DNA of 8,823 nucleotides. It comes from Candidatus Omnitrophota bacterium. GTDB taxonomy: Bacteria > Omnitrophota > Omnitrophia > Omnitrophales > JACROU01. The notes under the pieces were generated by a model. The model saw only the letters and a program-made list of their open reading frames with translations, was not told the origin of the DNA and did no database searches. The position numbers and the translations under genes were made by a program. Each line of letters begins with the position of its first letter. Position 1 is the stretch's first letter. Positions 1-6,000 of the stretch are shown in pieces. Where the stretch lies: positions 1-8,823 of the forward strand of contig JACQQR010000213.1 in assembly GCA_016206875.1 (NCBI GenBank), written 5' to 3'.

Positions 1-29
1 CCTATCAACCGATCGCGCTCGGCGGCGGC
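1..29. repeat. 29-bp perfect direct repeat, left copy (window edge)
   Basis: These 29 bases are identical to 1543-1571. In the giant gene they encode AAAERDRLIG on the minus strand. The match begins at the first base of the window, so it may continue outside it. It ends at base 30 against 1572, where the sequences diverge. Confidence 0.9.
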
Positions 30-3000
30 GGCCGCTACATGCGCTGCGATCTTTCTATCAATTTCTGCCAGCAATGCTTCCATCTCCGTTTGGGCGGCTC
101 GAGTTTGTGCCACCACCGGCGCAGCGGACAGCGCTTGCATGATTTCTAATGCTGTCTCACCCGCCGCTACTTGCGCAGCCACTATTTGGCGTGGGCTCGC
201 CAATTCCTGGGCGGTTGCATTTTCGCTGACCAGCGGCCGGACCGCGTCTACTGCATCTTGGGCTGCTTTATGCGCCTCAGCTTGGGCAATCAACTGTGTG
301 ACTTTTTCCAGCATTGCTTCCATGGCAGCAATTTCTGCGTTGGCTGCAGTGCGCAATCCGGCGGCTAAGTCTCCCGTGAATGCCCCAGCGGCTGTGCGGG
401 CTTCATCAATTTCTTGCGTCAACAATCCGGCAAATATTTCCGCGGCCTGACGAGTACCGAGGGCTTGGACTTCTGCATCAATATCTTCTAGCGACCTGTG
501 TGAATCTTTAAAATCTTCCTGCTCTGCAATCAAATCATCAATTTCTTCCACCGTCTCTTCCAACTGATCAGCACTGGCTTGGGCAGTGGTCACAACGGGA
601 GCGCCAGACAATTCCAGGATTCCCGCCAGTTCACTCGCGGCTGTACGGGCGGCAGTAGCTTGTGTGGCTGCAGCGTCCCGTACTTCTTCCATCTCTTCTC
701 GTGTGTCTTGTTGACTGGCCTGAGCTTCCAAATTCTCAATCTGCGCGGCGGCTGTTTCCGCGCTCACCGCATGTCCCTGCGCTTCATTCGTGGCTACCAA
801 TAATTCAGCCAGTCGTGCCTGTTCGGTACCAATAGCGCGCACGAGACCGGCTCCCGCGCTCCCCGCTCCTTGCAAAGATGCCAAGGCCGCTGCGGCACTG
901 AGGGCTCCCTCCAACATCCTTGCTGCCAATGCCTGGGCATCAGCGCTCGTGGCAATGCCACCCATCTCTTCCTCCACTCCGGCTGGCGCCTGATGAGAAT
1001 TCACATAAGCTTGATACGCTTCTTCCACTTTATCCATCTCAGCCAAAAAGGCTTTCAACTTCGCGATTTGCGGATTGATAAGAACAAGCATCGTTGAAAC
1101 CGATGCCGCAAGCAGAAGGGCTTGTTCTCCTTGCGCTGTTTCCAAAGCGACCCGCAGTTGGTCCACTGATGCATTCAGTTTGTCCAATTCCCCTTGGGCA
1201 ATTCCTCTAACTGTTGCTAAACCTTCCATCGCCTCTTCAGCTTGTGCTAGGGCTTGCAAGTTGGGTTGTGCTTCTAACTCCGCTTCGAGTGCTTCGACTT
1301 GCGTAATGATTCGCTCTATTTCAGATAAAGCTTCTTCCATTGCTAACTGAATTGCTTCGCGGGAGCCAAACACTTCTGTATCCACCACTCCAGGCATGGC
1401 CCGAAGTGTTGCCAACGTGACCCGGCCGGCATCTACTGCAACAGTCATTAAAACTTGCGCGGCTTCCAATTCTTCCAGCGAATCAGCCGCCTGAGCTTGG
1501 GCCAATGCCTCTTGCGCTTCCTGACCCGCTGCTTCATGCTCGCCTATCAACCGATCGCGCTCGGCGGCGGCTACCAGTTCAGCCTGTGTAGGCGGAAGCG
1601 CAGGAAGCTCTTCGCCCAGCGAATTGACGTAACGAACCACCACGGTTCCATCAGCATGAGTGATGGTGAATGTGGAAGCGCCGCGATCCAAATGAGAAAT
1701 AACACGCACGGTTGTGCCGGAATCCAGTCCAATCATTACGCCCAATTCTCCGGCAACGGTTTCGTCTTGCTCGACAGAAACAGCTTCGCCCAAAATGCCT
1801 ACTTGTCTTGTGCCGTATACATCCGTGACATCGGTCGCCGCACCCGCCTGCGCGCGTGCCGATACAACCCGCATTCCTCCGCTCAGTGTTCTTGCGATGC
1901 GCGGACCCGCTTGGCTTCCTTCAATGCGAATGGCTGAGCCATCGGTGAGCATCAGAGAGATTGCGCCGTCATAAGTGATGCGGGCGGATTCGGGAGAAGC
2001 GGTGAAAGGTTCCGGTGTGATCGAATTACCTTCTGAGTCATACACAATTACTAAATCGTGATCCGATGTGGAGTTTGTACTATGCGCTTGAAACATTTCT
2101 AAATCAGAACTAACACGCGCCAAAATATATTCCGTGTTTCCGGAAGTGATGCGCGTGATTTCGACTCCGCTGGCATCTGTTTCTGTAACAGCACTATCCA
2201 CTCCACCAACAATATCCATTGCCACAGCTCCGTGACTATTGAACACGCGGGTGTTGGCTTGGCCACTGGTGACGCGCTCTTCGATGCGCGCGCCGGAAGC
2301 GGTTTGACTTACGCGGAGCACATCGCCGCTTAAGAAAACAATTTCTACAGTTTCCATTCCCGGACGTCCTGCGGCATACCCTTCGCTGTCTTGTGTGGGC
2401 ATCGGCACAGCATGAAACACATCACCGCTAAATTCTGCGATGGTCTCGCCACTAGCGCCCACAATCCGGTGCGTATCTTCCGCGCCGGCCTCACCCGGCA
2501 GCGAAACCATGCGCCACCCGGATTCGTTGTTCATGGCCGTGACATACAGCACGCGCCCGTCTTCGGCCTCAAGCGCGATCATATTTTGACGTGTCAGCAC
2601 ACGCGAAGCCGGCAGCACACTCGATGTGGCCGAATCCATTTCCGCGATGACCGCACCGCTCATGCTGTGCACCGTGGTGCGCGCGCCGTCCAGTCCCGCA
2701 GGCGGATGTTCGGAGATGACAATCATCGTGCGCGTAATATCTTCAGTCATGCGCGTAATTTTTCCATCCACGGAAATAATCACCAGCACATTTTGTCCGG
2801 AAGCATCCTGCGAAGAAGTGACGGATTGAATGGGGCCGGGAATTTCGGAGAGCACCACGCCCGCGCGCGACATTACTTTGAGACTGGCCAAGGACTCGCC
2901 CGCGGCCGGCCGCACAGCCGCAATCGTCAGCCCACCCGATTTCGAAACCTCCACAGAGCTGCCATCCACAAGGCGAATTACGCGATTGCCCTTTCCATCC

Positions 3001-6000
3001 GACGTAAAACCGGCCACCTCACCCGGCGCAGTGTAGAGCGCCTCCCCGCCTGCACCATAAAGCGTAATCGTAGAAGTTCCATCCAATTTGATATGCTCAG
3101 AAATCACCTCATAATTTGCCGACTCAAATATCCGCACGTGACTACCGTCGGAAAGCACAACAATCACCACCACATTTCCGTCCGCATCCGTCTCCTTCTG
3201 CGCTGAAACCACATCCGCCCCCTCCACAACAAGCGCTGCAAATCCCAAACTCGTTTCCAAAATCGTTGATGGCAAGCCGCCGTCTGTAGGATAGCGCTCC
3301 CACGCAGTAACACGATGCAAATCCGATTCCAGCGCGCGCGTCCGGACACGCGTCTGATCCGCCAGTGTGATCTCTTGCGGGATGGAGGGATCGGGGGCTA
3401 TCTCACCTGTTCCTCCACTCGTCTGACCCAACAAACTGCTGGGATTCAGGGCTGTTTGTGTAAGACTCAATCTGGCTTCATCGATAAAATCAGCGATCAT
3501 TTGTCGCGACATTTCCGCTTCTTCTTCCGCAGTCAAGGGTGCGGCCGAAGCCAGTGATGCTTCTAACGTGTCGTGAGCTGCTTGAATGTCCTCACGCATT
3601 TCAGCCCAATGCTCTGCAATGTCTACAGCACTGCCATTGGCAATGGCTTCGTCTACTTGCGCAAGCAGTCCCGCAGCTAATTCCACACGTACTCGAGGAT
3701 GCACGGATCCGTCTGTGGAAAGCGCAAACAGTGCCAACGAATTGATAAGTTGCGCCCGGCCGGCAACATCCGGGAGAGTGCCTAAAATGACAGAAATATG
3801 AGGGATGAACTCACGCGTTGCCCGAAGTGCTTCTTCTCGCAACGCCTCATCGGTATAGGATTCAATCGAAGTGATGATCCCTCCCAGTGAAGACACCAAA
3901 AGTGTTGCCGACAAAACAGCACTCTCGCCTTCTGTTTGCGCGATGATGCTCATGTTTTGCGCCAAGGCCTGCATGGCGGCCAGACGCGAAGGAAGAGGCG
4001 TTCCGGGTAAAGAAGCAAATGCTTTCCATTCGCCAATTAATTCAAGTTGAATAGCCGGGTCCAGACTTGGAAGTTGGCCTGCCAAAATCGTAATGGCTGC
4101 ATTCTGTTCTTGGGGCGAGTTCGTATCACGGGCCAGTGTGCGGAAAGTAGAAATCACCGTTGCCTTTACTTCACTAGAAGCATTTTCCAAAAGTCTATTT
4201 AATACCACAATCACCTGGGTACGAAGCGCCGATGAAATGGATGGATCGACCGCAATACCCATCACACGGCTAATGGCTCCGGATTGTGCTTCGGCACTCA
4301 TTCGTGCGGTGAGGTTCATGGCAATGGTGTAAGCAATGTCCCGGATGCCGGCGTCGCTACGTTCGGCGGATTGCATCAATGCGTTGAATGCAGCCAGCGC
4401 TTCTTGCGAATCGAGCCCGGAGCCCACTCTTTCTAAAACAACAGCTGCCACAGGAACCATTCGCGAGCTTCCGGTTCGAATCATAGAGTTGACAAGGTTC
4501 AATGTTTCGGTGCGCTCGTTTTCGTTCAACGCAGAAATATTTTCGGTAAGGGCGGCCAATGCTTCCACACGCACCGCTTCGGATCCGGTTTGCGCGCCAC
4601 TCAAAAGATGCGCAATAACTTGCGGACGGGATGCTTCAGGCACTGCCGCCACAGCACCCGTTCGTGAGAAAGAGCGCACAGTCAAAGCCCGCACGGTTTC
4701 AGAACCCGTTAAGTCGGGAATTCCTGCCACGATACTAAGGGCTTGCGCTGCAACAGCAGGACTCAAACGCCCTTCTAAAAATTCAGGAAGAGAAATGGGA
4801 GTAGCAACACCGGCTGTAGTTAATCCCGTTCCAACTCGATGAAGAGCCTGCACAACAGCGGAAATTCCTTCGCGCTCCACACCAAACTCGCGCATCAAAC
4901 GCGCAGTGGCGGGAATGGTAAGTCCGGAAAGATCTACGGCGCTCGCTGCTAGACCCGGCGCAGAAGAAGCGGCTCGAAGACTCGCGGCCTGATGTACGGC
5001 CAGGCGATGCGCTTCCAAAATACCGCCCCCTACAATTGCATCTACTGTGTTGAAACCATTGGCATGCAGTTCAACCAAGCCTTGAAAATTAAGTCCTGCG
5101 GTATCCGGATTCACTCCTCGCGCGGCCGCAGCGCGGCGCACCTGGCTTAGTTGTGTCATGAGAGCCAATGTTCCTTGCGGGGAGGACGAGCTGGGAGCAG
5201 AAAAAAGCAACACATCTTGCGGCGTAAATTCCGGAAGATTCGATCCCCCGCGCGCCTGCACTTGCCGCACAGCTCCCAGTAATTGCAAACCGGCGATGTC
5301 TGTTCCGAATCCGGATAAGTCGATTCCCGCTCCGCTATTTTGGCGAGCTTGATTGAGTGTAGCAGCCACCACTGACGCACGCATCAGCGCGCCGGCATTG
5401 TCTGAACCAACGCGTGCATGGCCTGCATCTGAAAATGAAATGATTTGTGCTACGGCGGCTGAGGCAACCTCCGGATGAAACAGCCCTAGTGCCTCGAGTG
5501 TAGTCATATCCTCGGGACTGAGCACAGGTTGAAGACCCGCCAATCCGTCCCGGCGAACTGCTTCTATGATGGGTATATTGAGAGTGCGATTGGCTTGCAT
5601 GACAGTGGGACTAAAAGCTACTCCACCGGGGAGTGAGGGAACTTGTACATCAGTGCGCCCGCGAAGGGCATCAAGGTTGGCAATATGCTGTGTCAAATCA
5701 CGTCTAAAATTGTCTGCATCGGTGGGCGGTCCGGTCGCAGGATGCCCGCCCTCACCACCCGCAGAAATTGCCTCGGCAATATACATATCCGCAAACTCCG
5801 CAGCGTCTTCGCGGGTAATGTTTAGTCCCAATATCCTTCCAACTGCATAAACAGGATTCGTAAATAAATTCCCGGCCATCTCTTCAATGAAGGCTTCATC
5901 CAAAATTCCGGCCGTTTGCTGGCCGAGGAAACTTCCCACTTTAATGGCTAAGTTCGAGGTTGTGCTTGTGGGTCCAAATTTGGCCGCCATTTTTCCGGCA

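Larger units (their letters stand above)
1..1586 (-). other. Ala/Glu-rich coiled-coil-like region of diverged tandem repeats (residues 2357-2884 onward)
   Basis: From PPTQAELVAAAERD onward the protein is a run of Ala/Glu/Gln/Leu helices with few Gly or Pro breaks, typical of long coiled coils or helical bundles. Blocks recur. SLEELEAAQ...AMPGVV (ends at 1383), TREEMEEVRD...SGAPVV (ends at 591) and TAQELASPRQ...SAAPVV (ends at 111) align. Downstream of them, LAEMD (Asp 1034..1032), VEEID (539..537) and LAEID (59..57) align, spaced 165 and 160 residues. The first two of these also share a trailing Y/F-x-N/D-S-H at identical offset (AYVNSHQ; DFKDSHR) and then a comparable Glu-rich helix. Three or four diverged copies can therefore be seen, and the array is cut by the window edge. 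The likely role is a stalk or spacer. Confidence 0.65.

Noticed and set aside
139..450. Plus-strand ORF of 103 codons, Ala/Ser-rich
   Set aside because: It is the complement of Ala/Glu-rich coiled-coil codons. No homologous pattern or start context supports it.
1..1586. Apparent repeated Ala-rich DNA as a CRISPR or minisatellite
   Set aside because: Apart from the 29-bp pair there are no regularly spaced identical DNA repeats. The periodicity is at protein level and diverged.
1455..1937. Plus-strand ORF of 160 codons
   Set aside because: It crosses the boundary between the beta-repeat and coiled-coil coding regions on the other strand. It has unusual Cys/Arg/Tyr content and no protein-like pattern.
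2391..3206. Plus-strand ORF of 271 codons, rich in His and Arg
   Set aside because: It lies wholly opposite the giant frame in GC-rich DNA. Its His/Arg/Asn-rich composition is that of an antisense reading of Val/Asp/Ser/Gly codons, and it has no recognisable domain.
4336..4842. Plus-strand ORF of 168 codons, rich in Ala, Ser and Thr
   Set aside because: It is the antisense shadow of the HEAT-like region. Its low complexity mirrors the codon use of the minus-strand gene, and it has no independent support.
5156..5380. Minus-strand ORF of 74 codons in another frame
   Set aside because: It overlaps the giant frame completely and is rich in Arg, Cys and Trp, unlike a real protein in this context. 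It is a frame shadow.
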